From Eonycteris spelaea (taxonomy: Eukaryota; Chordata; Mammalia; Chiroptera; Pteropodidae): a stretch of 64,000 nucleotides of DNA. The notes beneath the pieces are model-generated. The model did no database searches. It worked only from the letters and a program-made list of their open reading frames with translations, and was not told the DNA's origin. The stretch is from positions 62,001 to 126,000 of the forward strand of contig PUFA01000006.1 in the NCBI GenBank assembly GCA_003508835.1, given 5' to 3'. Shown piece after piece: positions 39,301 through 48,038 of the stretch. Each line of letters begins with the position of its first letter. Position 1 is the first letter of the stretch. The position numbers were made by a program, and so were the translations under genes.

Positions 39301-42300
39301 GCCTTGAAGGTTTTCAAGGCTTATTATAAAAACTTACCACCCCAAAAGCCCTCTATTCTCTCTCTCCTCCCTACTTTATTTTTCATCAGAAGAGGAAATT
39401 GTTAATAGTACCATCTGTCTTACTGTTTCTTCTGACAGCATCATACCCAGAATGGTTCTAGGTAAAAGTTCTCTCCCTTTTTATACTTCAGAGTTTTAAG
39501 TTTGTGAATGAAACAGCTAGACTAAGCATCATTTTCAGCTTTGTATCTCAGTGGTCTTCCTTCTTCTCATCTCTCATTCTCCTACTGTTAAAAGTGTTGT
39601 GAGACCCATTAAATAAGTTTAACTAATTTGTTTATAAAGATGTTTAAGTTTTAATGTTTGCCTTTAATCTCCTCTTGTTGTTCATTTTACCCCTTAAGAT
39701 GGGTGATAGAGCTGCCACTCTGAAAAGAGAATCTATGCATCAAGTGACCAATAGAACAGATACAGTAAAAACCCAAAGTATAAAGGTAAATAACAGGAGG
39801 CTTACTCTGAAGTAAATATAAATGCATTAGCATCTTTGTGCTTTTGAGCTACTGCTGCTTTCTCAAAAGGAGCACTTTGGTCTCATTTGCTGAAACTTCA
39901 AGACAAAGTAATAGGTAAATTAGTATGTTGAATAAGTGAATATAAGGCATCTAACCTGTGCCAAGCAATTTGCTAGGAGCCAAGGTGACCAAAATGAGCA
40001 GGACAGACATGTGATTCGTATTCTGATGGAGCTCAGAGCCCATCAATCAGAAAATCATTAACACATAATTGAACAGATAATCATAAGTATGATAACTGCT
40101 ACAGAGGAAAAGTATAGGGTATGATGAGGGTGTTAACAGGGATGAGGAAGGCTTCCCCAAGGAAATGACTCTTAAGCTAAGACAGTAAGTTATTTGAACT
40201 AATGATGGAGAACAGAGACTTAAATAGTCTAAAAATGATGTCTGACCTAAAAATTATTTCTTATTTTTAGATTGCTGTCTCAGAACTTACATAGCCAGTT
40301 CCCTTCACCTTGTAGCTTTCCCTTTTTTTGTTCATCCCAGACATATTGTCAAGATAGGTCAAGCGATCTGTGATATACTCTAATATCCTGGGAAAGAAAG
40401 TTTATTTTCAACATTCTCTATGATTAGAGTGTTGTTTAATATTATAAGACCTGGGCTAAGCTAAAGGAAAATCCAGAGAGGTTGTGACTGAGTAGTTAAA
40501 ATACCATCTCAGGTACATATTGACAAGTTCAGAGGATATGAGGTTCAGAAACAATGAATTTAGAAATGAACCATAGTACAGGCAGTTTTCAATGTAATGT
40601 TTTCCATCTATAGTTTTTCTTCCTTAACAATTTTGTATTGTCTACATAAAAATCACATGTTAAAATTTTAATGTTCTATATAAACTAAATTTTTATTGCG
40701 TTTTCTGCTTCCGCAAAAAAAAAAACAAAAAAACAAAAAAACAAAAAAAAACTTTTTAGAAAAACCTCACCTAGAGAATGACAAGAAAATTTAAGAGCCA
40801 GATAGATATGTGTTGAGCTCAAAAAGTAACAGGTGGTTACTATTGGAAAGTAGTACTGATTTCAGTAACAGTTCACATTTTTTTAACAGTAAACATCAGA
40901 ATAAAATGCAGCTAGTACACATTTTTGCCTAAATTTCTTGTCTTTACTTTCAGACCCTTTGTGTTTTTTAACTGTCATCTCAGTGTGTTAGTCTTTTTAC
41001 GTTGCCTCATCTAAGCTCCTTACCAAAAATTCTTCTAGCATTTAGGACCTAATTTTAGTTACATATGTCCATATATTAGCTCCTTAAATAAACCAAGAGT
41101 GATCTACTATATAGTAACTAATAGAGGAGAAATAAAGACAGGAGAGAAATAAGTAAATATAAGTGAATAAAAGAAACATGTAAGGAGTTGTTCTAATTAA
41201 ACATAGGATCAGGACTTTTCACTCTAGCCTAAACAGTTAGAAACTGGCCTCATAGAAACCAGTCTTCTCTCTTTTTATAATTAAATGTATATGCCACTCT
41301 AGACCATCCTAGGAATGAGGCTGGGTATTGGGGGCGGCGGGGGAGGGGGGTAGATCTTTTACAAAAGATATAAATAAGACTTTGAACTAGAAATATTACA
41401 GCTTCTTCATGTTCCTAACAGTTTCTGCCACCAGTTGAATCGTCACCATGGGGAAAAGAAGAAGATCAAGGGAATATTTGTGGTTTGGTAGCTTTTTATG
41501 TAAGATGATAAGAGCATAAAACTCTACCTAAAGCAGTTTAGTCACAAGGTGAAGATATTCAGGAAAATTATTTAGTTAATGTGAAATAGTTCCTAGAAAA
41601 CAATATCCTACTCATTTAGGAAATGGGTATTACAGAGGCATCTGAGCAAGGGTACATATCCTTTACTGCTGACGCATGCATGCCTTCCCTCATCAGCCGA
41701 ATGTTCACAGTGAACCAGGCTATCTGTAGCATAATGTTCCCTTAATGGGCTAGACTCAAATCCAGCTAGGCCCTCATCAACTCTGAGTTCCGAAGATATC
41801 TCTAGTATTTGTGGATTCATCCCTTCATTGCATGTATTTATAAGGAACCTACTGGAGGTGAAGCACTACATGCTAAATAGGCTCTAGGAATATAATGAAA
41901 AATCAAACAAGGTCTTCCACCTTAAATCTTCTGTGATCTTTGTTTTGGGCAGAAAGAAGATAGTTCAGATTCTCAGGTATCCAAGCTAAAAGAGAAACTG
42001 CAGCTGATCAGTGCTCTCACAAACAAACCTGAGAGCAACAGGCCTCCAGAGACCGCCCATGAAGGTGAGATATTCAGGGCTGACTTCTGAATATTTCACG
42101 CAGGCTTGGGCAGCTTGCCTCCCACACAGGGAGTGGAAAGGTGTTGCAGCAGACTGATCGAACCAAGTGAATGATGCCTGAGCGCACCGAGATGAAGCTG
42201 ATACACTTTGCTTTCATTTGGAAAAAGCCCATTTGGTACATGATTTGTACTCCAGTCTATTAAGGGAAGAAGGGTAATGTTTAGCTGGAAATAGACTTCT

Positions 42301-45300
42301 CCATGCTGTCTGCATCCAATTATAGGCAAAAAACGTGACTGTCATAGCGTGTATTAAACCAACTAAATGTTGTTTACGGGAGTCTTTTCATTTCTGTGAG
42401 TGCATAAAATTTACTTAAAAATAAATATTAGTTCTTCTGTAAAACCATTAACAAATAATAGGATCATTGAGTTGGAAAGGCCCTTGGCTTTAGGTATGGA
42501 CCTACCTAGTCAATATTGGCAGATGTATCAGCCCGGTTTAAGCTCTATGAGGATGTAACCAAGGCATTGGACTGTGTTAGCTTTGACCCCCAGCCCCCAC
42601 TAGTATTCTTGACTTGGGGAAAAACAATACAACCTCTTTTGTTCTCTTTAGGGCAGGAGACAGGCTATAGTGGGAGGCATTCTAACATTGTGCTCCATAA
42701 TCATATGATAACACTTTTAGCACCAGCTGGTCTGGTGGTACATCCTGCCATATCAGGCTTATAGCGCAGCTCCTAGGATATCAAATATCCAATGCTGTTC
42801 TCACTTGCAGCTTAAACTCTTAACATCTAAATATGTATAATGCTAACTTGTACTATAAGATCTTCCAATGAGACCACAGCTTCAAACCTTAATGGTATAT
42901 AATACTGATTAATCTTCATTACCCACAAATCATACTCACTTAGTCACTATGCTACTTAATTCTCAGCTGTTTCTCTTAAAATAAGTATATATGCAATTAA
43001 ATTAAACCAGTACTGAAGATCCTAAATGGTGACCTTCAGTACTGGTTTAATTTGGTGTCAGATTAGACAATACTAAAACCATATGTGTTTGTTACAGAGG
43101 ATGTACAGAGTTTCACATCAAAGCCGTCAGCATTGCCAAAATTTCCACAGTCTCTTGGAGACCAAATTGAGAAAGCTGCCCAGCTGAGACCTATCTCCCT
43201 ACCAGGAATTTCTAACATCGAAGGTAAATTTGTATACCATGGAGTAATAGAAATATTCAAAATTATAATTTTTATTTTTTTTAACATGGATTGAGTACTT
43301 CCTATGGGCTAGATTCTTGATATGCATTATATCATATAGTCCTGATTAACAATCCTGGGAACATAAATATTCATATATGCTACCTATTTTACTGATAGGG
43401 AAACTGCCTAAATCCACGCAGCAGTAATTGGCTGAGGCAAAATTCATACCAACGCAGCCTGATGCCAAAGTTTTTACTCTTAACCAATGCACTATATTAT
43501 CTCTCTATTAATGTTTTTTAGAGTTTTCATTTATTCAGTGAGTGCCTAATTAGTCCCAGTGCTAAGCGGTAAGGATACAGTATAAGGTAGTCTCACTTTC
43601 CTCACGGATATAATAGTCTAGTGGAGAAGGCAAACAAGCAAACACAATACTGCGAGGTTAGCAAAATAGAAGTAAAAGCCGACCCTATTTGTCAGGGCCC
43701 TCCAAAAATGAGGGGTCCTTGGTCGAAAGTCAGCAAGATACACATTAGTAGGAAAGATATGATTCAAAGACAAATGTGTTTACCTTGCTTCCAACAGTGT
43801 GTATTCTATCCCTCCTTGTGATGATTGGGTCTACACATTTTACATTTGCTAACTGCCTAGAAAATCACCCCTCTCCTGTCCATCTACCTTTGCCTGGCTC
43901 TTCATCTCAGCTTAGATAACCGTCCACCAGGAGACATTTTCTTACCTCCCAGGACGAGATTAGGTTCCTCCTGTGTATGACCTTTTATAACATTTTGTTT
44001 GCCGCTGGTTAGCACATGTCACTCTACTGTAATTTTTTAGGGAGATAAAAAATTAACCTTACCCTCAGCCCCTAGCATAGTGCCTGGTACACATGAATAT
44101 TTGTTAAGTGAATGAGTTATCTACAGGCTACAATTAAAACTTAAAGCGCAGAAGACTTAAATTTACATTGCCATTTAAAAGCATATACTTTTTTCCTGTC
44201 CCTAGTTTTTTTCTTTCTGTTTTTTGGGAGAGACAGGAGAGTGTTAAGATGTGTTTATTGGCAACACAGGTTGCTTCCTCCCACTCTCCATTATTACATC
44301 AAGAATTGATGAGAGGAAAGGCTGTTAGAGCAGATTAAGAAATAGCCATCTTAACATTTATACTTCAACCCCTAACATAGGCCTTATATACTTTCAAATG
44401 ACTACACTTTTGAAATGACCTGAAGCAGCAATCACATTTTTATTTGAATACTGCTACCAAGTGCAGAGCATAAACACACACACAACATTTTCCAGCTAGC
44501 CACTTGGTGGCAGGCATTGGGAACAAGCATCCCAACGACTTTTCTGGCTTTCAGAGAGCTTTTGAGACTTACTTAGCTGCTTTGCTGAGGCTATCTTAGG
44601 AGAGAAAGTAGGGCCTTATTCAGAAGTTGTTTACAAAACTCGTTGATGATCCGGACCTTGCACTACAACTGTATCCCCTCCCGTCAGACCATTTTCTCTC
44701 TTCCTAGGTACCTATTGAATCGAAGTGAAAAGTTGAATAAATGAAAAAAGGAAAGGAATTTAGGAAGATTCTTAAAGAAACATAAGCCTTACTGACTGTC
44801 TCCTGATATTAGAGACTAAATCTAAGAAGGGACACCATCAAGTCCTTAATAAATGTTATATAAATAACTGACCCTTCTAACTCTTCATTATGGGGTCCTT
44901 AAGAAAATACCAGAAGAGATTATTGATAGAAATTCTCCAATCCTATTGGCTCAAATAACGTTTTAGAAATGAAAAAGAAGATACTGATCAACTGATGGTA
45001 TTGCTCTCTCTTATCTGAAATAGAGAGAAAAAGAGAGCGTACATAAGTGAACACAAACGCCTGACACTGTGTATACAGTATACCTAGCTTCGAAGAGATA
45101 TATAGTCCTCTGGGGTTTTTTAATTGAGGTATTCACGCTTTTAAAATGTATAAGTCAGTGGTTTTTAGTATATTCACCAGGGTGTGAAATTATCACTACT
45201 ATAATTGCAGAATATTTTATCATCCTAAAAAGAAACCCGGTATTCTTTAGATAATCATTCCCTATTCCCCCTCCCCCTAGCCCCTGACAACCGCTAACCT

Positions 45301-46256
45301 CTCAGCCTATCTCTTTGGATTTGCCTATTTGGGATATTTCGTATACATGGAATCAAAACAATCCATAGCCTTATGTATGCTTCTTTCAGTACGCTCCTTT
45401 CATTTAGCATAATGTTAAGATCCATCCATGTTGTAGCACATAGCAGTGTTTCATTACTTCTTACAGCCGAATGATATTCCATTGTGTGGATATACCGCAT
45501 TTTGTTTATCCATTCATCAGTTGATGGACGTTTGGATTGTTTCAATTGTTGTCTATTAGAAATAATGCTTCTATGAACATTCATATACGAGTTTTTTTGT
45601 AGACATTATGTCTTCATTCTCTTGAATATATTCCTAGGAATGGAATTGCTGGGTCATGTGATAACTCTGTTTAACAGACAATACGCCATAGTCTGTTTTA
45701 CAGGTTCAGCTCGTTTCGATTAGTTCTTTAGGCTTCTGCAGTCCTTTTTGCTCTTTTAGAGTTAAGTACAAAAATCTGGAAAATCTAAAAGGAAGGTCTT
45801 GGACAAAGAGAAGGCCAGTCCATTCATTTCTCCTGTGATTATCTGTCACTGCCTCTATTTTGGGAAGATAATGTCATACAGTATTCCTCTCATTCTTAAA
45901 GGAGCAAGAATTCGTCTTTCTGGTTTAGTGAGGTACTAAACTTTACCTTTTGGAAACAGAGTCTGCAAAGTAGCTTACCTTTTAGTGCCTTAAATTCAGT
46001 TGGCGCTGTTTTTAAACTGTTAACTAAATATAACTATATGTATAGACATATATATACTTTGTGTAATTCCTTTTTAACAGATCTTCAGGATTTATTCCAC
46101 AAGAGTGGCCAGAATGTCGATGGGAAGCTGACCTACCAGGAAATCTGGAACTCCTTAGGTTCTGCTATACCAGTAGCAGAGAGTTTGAGAGAGTTTGATG
46201 TTGATGGAGATGGAAGATACTCATTCCCGGAGCTAAGAGTAGCTTTAGGTGTCTAG
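17186..46256 (+). CDS. EFCAB14: EF-hand calcium-binding domain-containing protein 14
   Basis: Eleven coding exons join in frame to 494 codons, close to the human protein (about 495). Coding intervals: 17,186-17,367; 18,864-19,012; 24,224-24,369; 32,036-32,134; 34,779-34,889; 36,928-37,032; 38,043-38,234; 39,699-39,785; 41,953-42,064; 43,098-43,223; 46,081-46,256. All introns are GT-AG. Residues 1-61 are a Lys/Arg-rich tail with an acidic serine cluster (37-49). Residues about 72-93 form one membrane span rich in Cys and Val. Residues 100-430 are largely charged and helical with coiled-coil character. Sequons N152, N255, N295, N300, N323 and N346 all lie after the span, which with the basic N-terminus suggests type II topology. 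Loop 476-487 is a canonical EF-hand (DVDGDGRYSFPE). An earlier loop (446-457) is degenerate. The molecular role is not established. Family identity is recognised from the sequence. Confidence 0.95.
17368..18863 (+). other. EFCAB14 intron 1
   Basis: GT-AG intron between exons of phase 2. I see no repeat or RNA gene that I can name in it. The frame open before exon 2 (from about 18,718) is intron read-through. Confidence 0.85.
18864..19012 (+). CDS. EFCAB14: EFCAB14 coding exon 2 (membrane span)
   Basis: Encodes GDYVRCCKICYPLC, then the hydrophobic span and VALKEDLDALKEKFRT. Acceptor atcag, donor gtaagt. The Cys-rich start of the span offers possible palmitoylation sites (inference). Confidence 0.95.
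21425..21600 (+). repeat. MIR SINE fragment
   Basis: MIR landmarks: 'aggtttgagtcttgaatcct', 'acttggacaagtcacttact' and 'cctatctgtaaaacaaagat', followed by a T run. Confidence 0.65.
22670..23200 (-). repeat. Ancient L2-like LINE remnants
   Basis: Contains 'gtgtacctggcactgtggtg', 'ggtctctgtcctcaagcagc' and, at 23,110-23,180, a second 'ttactgagtgcctaaaatgt' terminus. Two decayed minus-strand 3' ends are probably present. Confidence 0.5.
23740..23955 (-). repeat. MIR SINE
   Basis: Complement of a nearly full MIR: 'tttactgtgtgcctgatcag', 'gttacagatgaggaaactga' and 'gtggagattcaagtccatct'. Confidence 0.7.
24224..24369 (+). CDS. EFCAB14: EFCAB14 coding exon 3
   Basis: Encodes residues 111-159, from MESNQKSSFQEIPKLNEE to WINITEMNKQ, in a helical segment. 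Contains sequon N152. Acceptor gcttttag, donor gtagca (weak at +4/+5). Confidence 0.95.
25377..25412 (+). repeat. (CATA)n microsatellite
   Basis: About eight CATA units ending in TATATG. Confidence 0.9.
26690..26960 (-). repeat. Ancient L2-like LINE remnant
   Basis: Reads 'ttaattcaacaaatgtttaa', 'tcccaccctcaaggctctta' and 'gatagaaaagtaaataattg' in the order of a decayed minus-strand L2-like terminus. Confidence 0.5.
27018..27662 (+). repeat. Tigger-type DNA transposon, internally deleted
   Basis: Terminal inverted repeats are visible: left 'ttgattctcatttgcagatt', right 'atgaataatgagaattgaca'. Internal landmarks include 'aagtgcaggaaggctgcaat' and 'acatgtgttagataagcttt' from the decayed transposase region. 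It differs from the Tigger family at 27.8 kb. A 30-base T run (27,284-27,313) lies inside. Confidence 0.65.
27284..27313 (+). repeat. Poly-T tract, 30 bases
   Basis: Thirty uninterrupted T inside the Tigger-type element. Probably expanded from a shorter A/T run in the element, not a SINE tail, because sequence on both sides belongs to the same transposon. Confidence 0.9.
27790..28765 (+). repeat. Tigger-type DNA transposon, longer copy
   Basis: Left end 'catccccttatcttagggga' with 'acgttccaagacccccagtg'; then 'gataaagtttaatttataaa' and 'agtcacaataagagattaat'. Right end 'ggttgacaacgggtaactga' with 'aaactgtgtaaaaggaggga'. Same family as the minus-strand copy at 0.63-1.05 kb. Confidence 0.7.
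28880..29085 (-). repeat. MIR SINE
   Basis: Complement of MIR: 'ttaaatgccttctttgtgca', 'ccgttttactgataagaaaa' and 'gggccacatagttgtgtagt'. Just upstream, 28,815-28,880 is an impure GAT repeat. Confidence 0.6.
30100..30700 (+). repeat. L2-like LINE 3' end
   Basis: Shows 'tactggggactttgccctag', 'tagatctcagtttaaatttt', 'acctccttatagaggccttc' and 'ctccataaatatttgttgtg', ending in a GAAT/GAAG tail. A CT-rich stretch (30,223-30,285) lies within. Confidence 0.65.
30835..31000 (+). repeat. L2-like LINE 3' end fragment
   Basis: Shows 'ccactatgatgtaagccccg', 'tgagagcaaaacctggtgtt' and 'cagcagtgccaggcacagag' in L2 3' end order. Confidence 0.6.
32036..32134 (+). CDS. EFCAB14: EFCAB14 coding exon 4
   Basis: Thirty-three codons, residues 160-192, from ISLLNSAVNHLKANVKSA to VEGLQK. 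Symmetric phase 0 exon, so skipping would keep the frame. Confidence 0.95.
32555..32725 (+). repeat. L1 LINE fragment
   Basis: Diverged L1M-type motif: 'gatgtgttggcaaggatgtg', 'tcctgctgggagtacatatt' and 'cattttggaaaacaatacat'. Confidence 0.6.
34325..34745 (+). repeat. L1 LINE fragment abutting exon 5
   Basis: Old L1M-type sequence: 'acattgctagtgggaatgta', 'ctttatttataattgtcaca' and 'cacacaatggaatgctgcta'. Its end lies about 35 bases before the exon 5 acceptor, so it reaches the branch-point zone. Confidence 0.7.
34779..34889 (+). CDS. EFCAB14: EFCAB14 coding exon 5
   Basis: Thirty-seven codons, residues 193-229, SVASIGNTLNSVHLAVEA to ELLQSDV. Phase 0 at both ends. Heptad-like hydrophobic spacing suggests coiled coil. 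Confidence 0.95.
34890..36927 (+). other. EFCAB14 intron 5
   Basis: Holds the MLT-like repeat at 35.2-35.55 kb. The rest, including 35.6-36.9 kb, shows no feature I can name. Confidence 0.8.
35190..35550 (+). repeat. MLT1-like LTR (ERVL-MaLR) remnant with adjoining old repeat
   Basis: The right half ends in 'taataaattgtcgttttaag', 'acacaaagttttgagatgat' and 'ttatgcagcaacagataact', the typical 3' end of MaLR LTRs. The left half ('attgctatataacagatcac', 'ttagcttaaaacaacatgtt') may be a second repeat. No retroviral coding sequence remains. Confidence 0.55.
36928..37032 (+). CDS. EFCAB14: EFCAB14 coding exon 6
   Basis: Thirty-five codons, residues 230-264, NQHSSKETSGSNQITPSP to NENLKQ. Ser/Pro/Thr-rich linker with sequon N255. 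Phase 0 at both ends. Confidence 0.95.
37033..38042 (+). other. EFCAB14 intron 6
   Basis: Short intron with no repeat or gene I can support. Confidence 0.8.
38043..38234 (+). CDS. EFCAB14: EFCAB14 coding exon 7
   Basis: Sixty-four codons, residues 265-328, DILYLHNSLEEVNSALVG to NLSFSM. Carries sequons N295, N300 and N323. Phase 0 at both ends. Confidence 0.95.
38235..39698 (+). other. EFCAB14 intron 7
   Basis: Contains a minus-strand MIR at 38.33-38.50 kb and a MIR scrap at about 38,755-38,830. Nothing else recognised. Confidence 0.75.
38330..38500 (-). repeat. MIR SINE fragment
   Basis: Complement of MIR: 'atctttacactagctctctg', 'tagagaggttcagttgcttg' and 'cccaggcctcaccacaggtg'. Confidence 0.55.
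39699..39785 (+). CDS. EFCAB14: EFCAB14 coding exon 8
   Basis: Twenty-nine codons, residues 329-357, MGDRAATLKRESMHQVTN to TQSIK. Sequon N346. Symmetric phase 0, so it could be skipped in frame. Confidence 0.95.
39955..40185 (-). repeat. Ancient L2-like LINE remnant
   Basis: Decayed terminus: 'ctaacctgtgccaagcaatt', 'attctgatggagctcagagc' and 'ggaaggcttccccaaggaaa', the same order as the other minus-strand L2-like pieces. Confidence 0.5.
40715..40751 (+). repeat. A-rich (A7C)n tract
   Basis: Runs of 7-11 A separated by single C. No SINE body precedes it. Confidence 0.85.
41953..42064 (+). CDS. EFCAB14: EFCAB14 coding exon 9
   Basis: Residues 358-394, KEDSSDSQVSKLKEKLQL to PPETAHE, plus one base. 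Ends in phase 1 with donor gtgaga. Confidence 0.95.
42065..43097 (+). other. EFCAB14 intron 9
   Basis: No repeat I can name except the hairpin at 42,999-43,053, which lies next to the 3' splice site. Confidence 0.75.
42999..43053. other. Perfect 20-bp inverted repeat next to exon 10 acceptor
   Basis: Left arm 42,999-43,018 is the exact reverse complement of right arm 43,034-43,053, with a 15-base loop. Two further G-T wobbles and one pair extend the base. The stem ends 44 bases before the exon 10 acceptor. It could be a MITE remnant, a small duplication-inversion or an RNA stem affecting splicing. Function unknown. Confidence 0.9.
43098..43223 (+). CDS. EFCAB14: EFCAB14 coding exon 10
   Basis: Residues 395-436, EDVQSFTSKPSALPKF to SLPGISNIE, plus one base. 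Phase 1 at both ends, 126 bases, so it is skippable in frame. Proline- and serine-rich linker before the EF-hand. Confidence 0.95.
43300..43505 (-). repeat. MIR SINE, near full length
   Basis: Complement of MIR: 'gagtacttcctatgggctag', 'ttttactgatagggaaactg' and 'actcttaaccaatgcactat' covering core and 5' end. Begins about 80 bases after exon 10. Confidence 0.7.
43515..43650 (-). repeat. L2-like LINE 3' end fragment
   Basis: Contains 'tcatttattcagtgagtgcc', 'agtgctaagcggtaaggata' and 'cggatataatagtctagtgg'. Confidence 0.55.
43850..44115 (+). repeat. L2-like LINE 3' end
   Basis: Ends with 'cccctagcatagtgcctggt', 'acacatgaatatttgttaag' and 'tgaatga', a typical L2 tail. Confidence 0.6.
45090..45690 (-). 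repeat. Old L1 LINE 3' region, antisense
   Basis: The minus strand encodes the decayed late ORF2 motif 'MRYIHTMEYHSAV', and the plus strand shows 'ccattgtgtggatataccgc', 'atccattcatcagttgatgg' and 'ggaattgctgggtcatgtga'. Old L1M class, no intact ORF. Confidence 0.75.
46081..46256 (+). CDS. EFCAB14: EFCAB14 terminal coding exon 11 (EF-hand)
   Basis: Residues 437-494 and TAG stop. Holds a degenerate EF loop (446-457, starting with Gly) and a canonical loop at 476-487 with Asp at positions 1, 3 and 5, Ser at 9 and Glu at 12. Confidence 0.96.
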
Positions 46257-47124
46257 CCTCATCGGGCATATTTAGAAATGGATGTATACCCTGGACTATC
46301 TAATGTCTACGCACCTAACAGAGACACCCTTTTACTTACCTATCAATCCTCCATTCCTCCAAACTCCTGTAGCAGACACGTTGCCCTTTTAACTTGTTTG
46401 AAATGCTATATAAAAGTTATTTTTTTAAAAAAAGAAGACCATTTTACTTATGATATTCAGAAATCTGTGATTTCCTGGAACCAATAAGATCTTAATTTTA
46501 AAATTACCAGAAAAAAAACAAGCCCTCTTTTTTTTCCTCTTTCCTTTTTTTGAAGGGAGGAGACCTTACCTTTTAGAACTGGAAAATGTGTATGTAGAGA
46601 GAATAAGCCACCTTTTATATTTCACATAAATTTGCCTTAAATTAGCTGCACTTTATACAGACTCAGAAAATGTCTTTCCTTGAAAAGATAGACTTTTTCT
46701 GTTTGTAAATATTTAAAATGAAAGAATTGTGTATATTTTGTGAGAAGTAGAGAAAGAATGGTTTAAAACAGGATGTGAACAAATGACTTGTTATTAAAAA
46801 TCACTAATCTGATCTAGTAGTGGCTGAAACTATGTCCACGTCTCCTTCAGGCATCTCCTTTAGGTGATACCATGGGGTTTGGCCTGGTGACTGAGGGAAT
46901 AGCTTTAGGGAGTGTACACTGGGTACAGTGCCACCTCCAGGCTCAGGAAAGTGGGTTCTGGTTCTTTGTTTCTATCCCCTCAACCAATTTCAACCTGTGA
47001 ACCAGAGAAGACTTGTTGGGGATTTTTGTCATTTTCAATCCTATTTCAAGGTTTATGAGCATAGAAAGTTATCCAGTGGGGAGCTACATTAACTCCCCCC
47101 ACCCCAAGTGAGTTATATTATCTT

Positions 47125-47220
47125 CACGCACACACACTTCCTTCCTCTCTCTTTCTCTCTCTCTCTCTCCACCCCTCCCACCCCCGCTCTTCCCCTCCCG
47201 CCCCCCCCCGCCCCCACCTC
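47125..47220 (+). repeat. CA, CT and C-rich tract in the 3' UTR
   Basis: CACACA, then about 20 bases of CT repeats and a C-rich run with up to ten consecutive C. Transcribed in the EFCAB14 3' UTR, where C-rich sequence can bind poly-C-binding proteins (inference). Confidence 0.8.
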
Positions 47221-48015
47221 TGGTACACTCTCCATTCTGAATGGCAGGGCTGAAGTCCCTTGGTCCTGTCTCAGCCTGGATACCCAGGAGCTATAGAGGA
47301 CAGCTATGCCTCTAATTTTGACCCAGGAAACTCCGTGAGATTTTACTTGGGGCCTACCCAAGGACCTAATATGTTCCCCTGTGGGCTAAGGCCAAAAAGG
47401 TTGTGAACGTACTAGGTTCCTTATAATTATTAGGTCTAATAGCTAGAAGCTCTATGTCCAGAGGATGCCAAACAGTAGCAGACAGGCCTGGAACATTGAG
47501 ATTCATGTGATGATAGCAAGTTTTTTCAAGTCTAATACAAGTGCGGTATTTTTCCCTTTAAATAATTCTGTAGGCCTGGAACTAAAGGACTCTGGACTAG
47601 AAGGAATTATACCTCCATGTCACCTATGTGTGTGCTGTGTTGTTCTTAGAATCAGTCTTTGGACAATGCGAAAGATAAAAAATATATATAAAACTTAACT
47701 GTGCTGTAAGCCAAGTCAGGGAGAAACTAGAGAAGTTTCATGCACCAACTTCTTCATGGAGCTCATTTCCATTTTAGCTTTGTCCAAGTTGCCCTGTTAG
47801 CCATGTAGGTAGTTAAACACCCTTAACTACTTACGGGCTGTTTTGGGGGGTTTTTGTTTTTTTTTTTTTCATTTATATGATACTCGGCTTGGTGTTGTCT
47901 AACCTTGATTTTTTTTCCCCTAGAAGTATTAAAATTCAGTTAAATCAAGGTGAAGTCTTTTCCCATGAATGTGTTTGCTTACCTCATTACGGCTTATGCT
48001 TCTCTCTCTTTTTAA

Positions 48016-48038
48016 AACAACAACAACAACAACAACAT
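48016..48038 (+). repeat. (CAA)n microsatellite
   Basis: Seven CAA units, within the EFCAB14 3' UTR. Confidence 0.9.

Larger units (their letters stand above)
39786..41952 (+). other. EFCAB14 intron 8
   Basis: Contains an L2-like remnant (39.96-40.19 kb), an A-rich tract (40.71-40.75 kb) and a G-rich run at about 41,330-41,350. Nothing else recognised. Confidence 0.75.
43224..46080 (+). other. EFCAB14 intron 10
   Basis: Holds MIR, two L2-type pieces and an antisense L1 3' end, listed separately. Nothing recognised at 44.1-45.0 kb. Confidence 0.8.

Noticed and set aside
45294..45584. Minus-strand 96-codon frame with an L1 ORF2-like peptide
   Set aside because: A decayed L1 3' fragment, not a gene.
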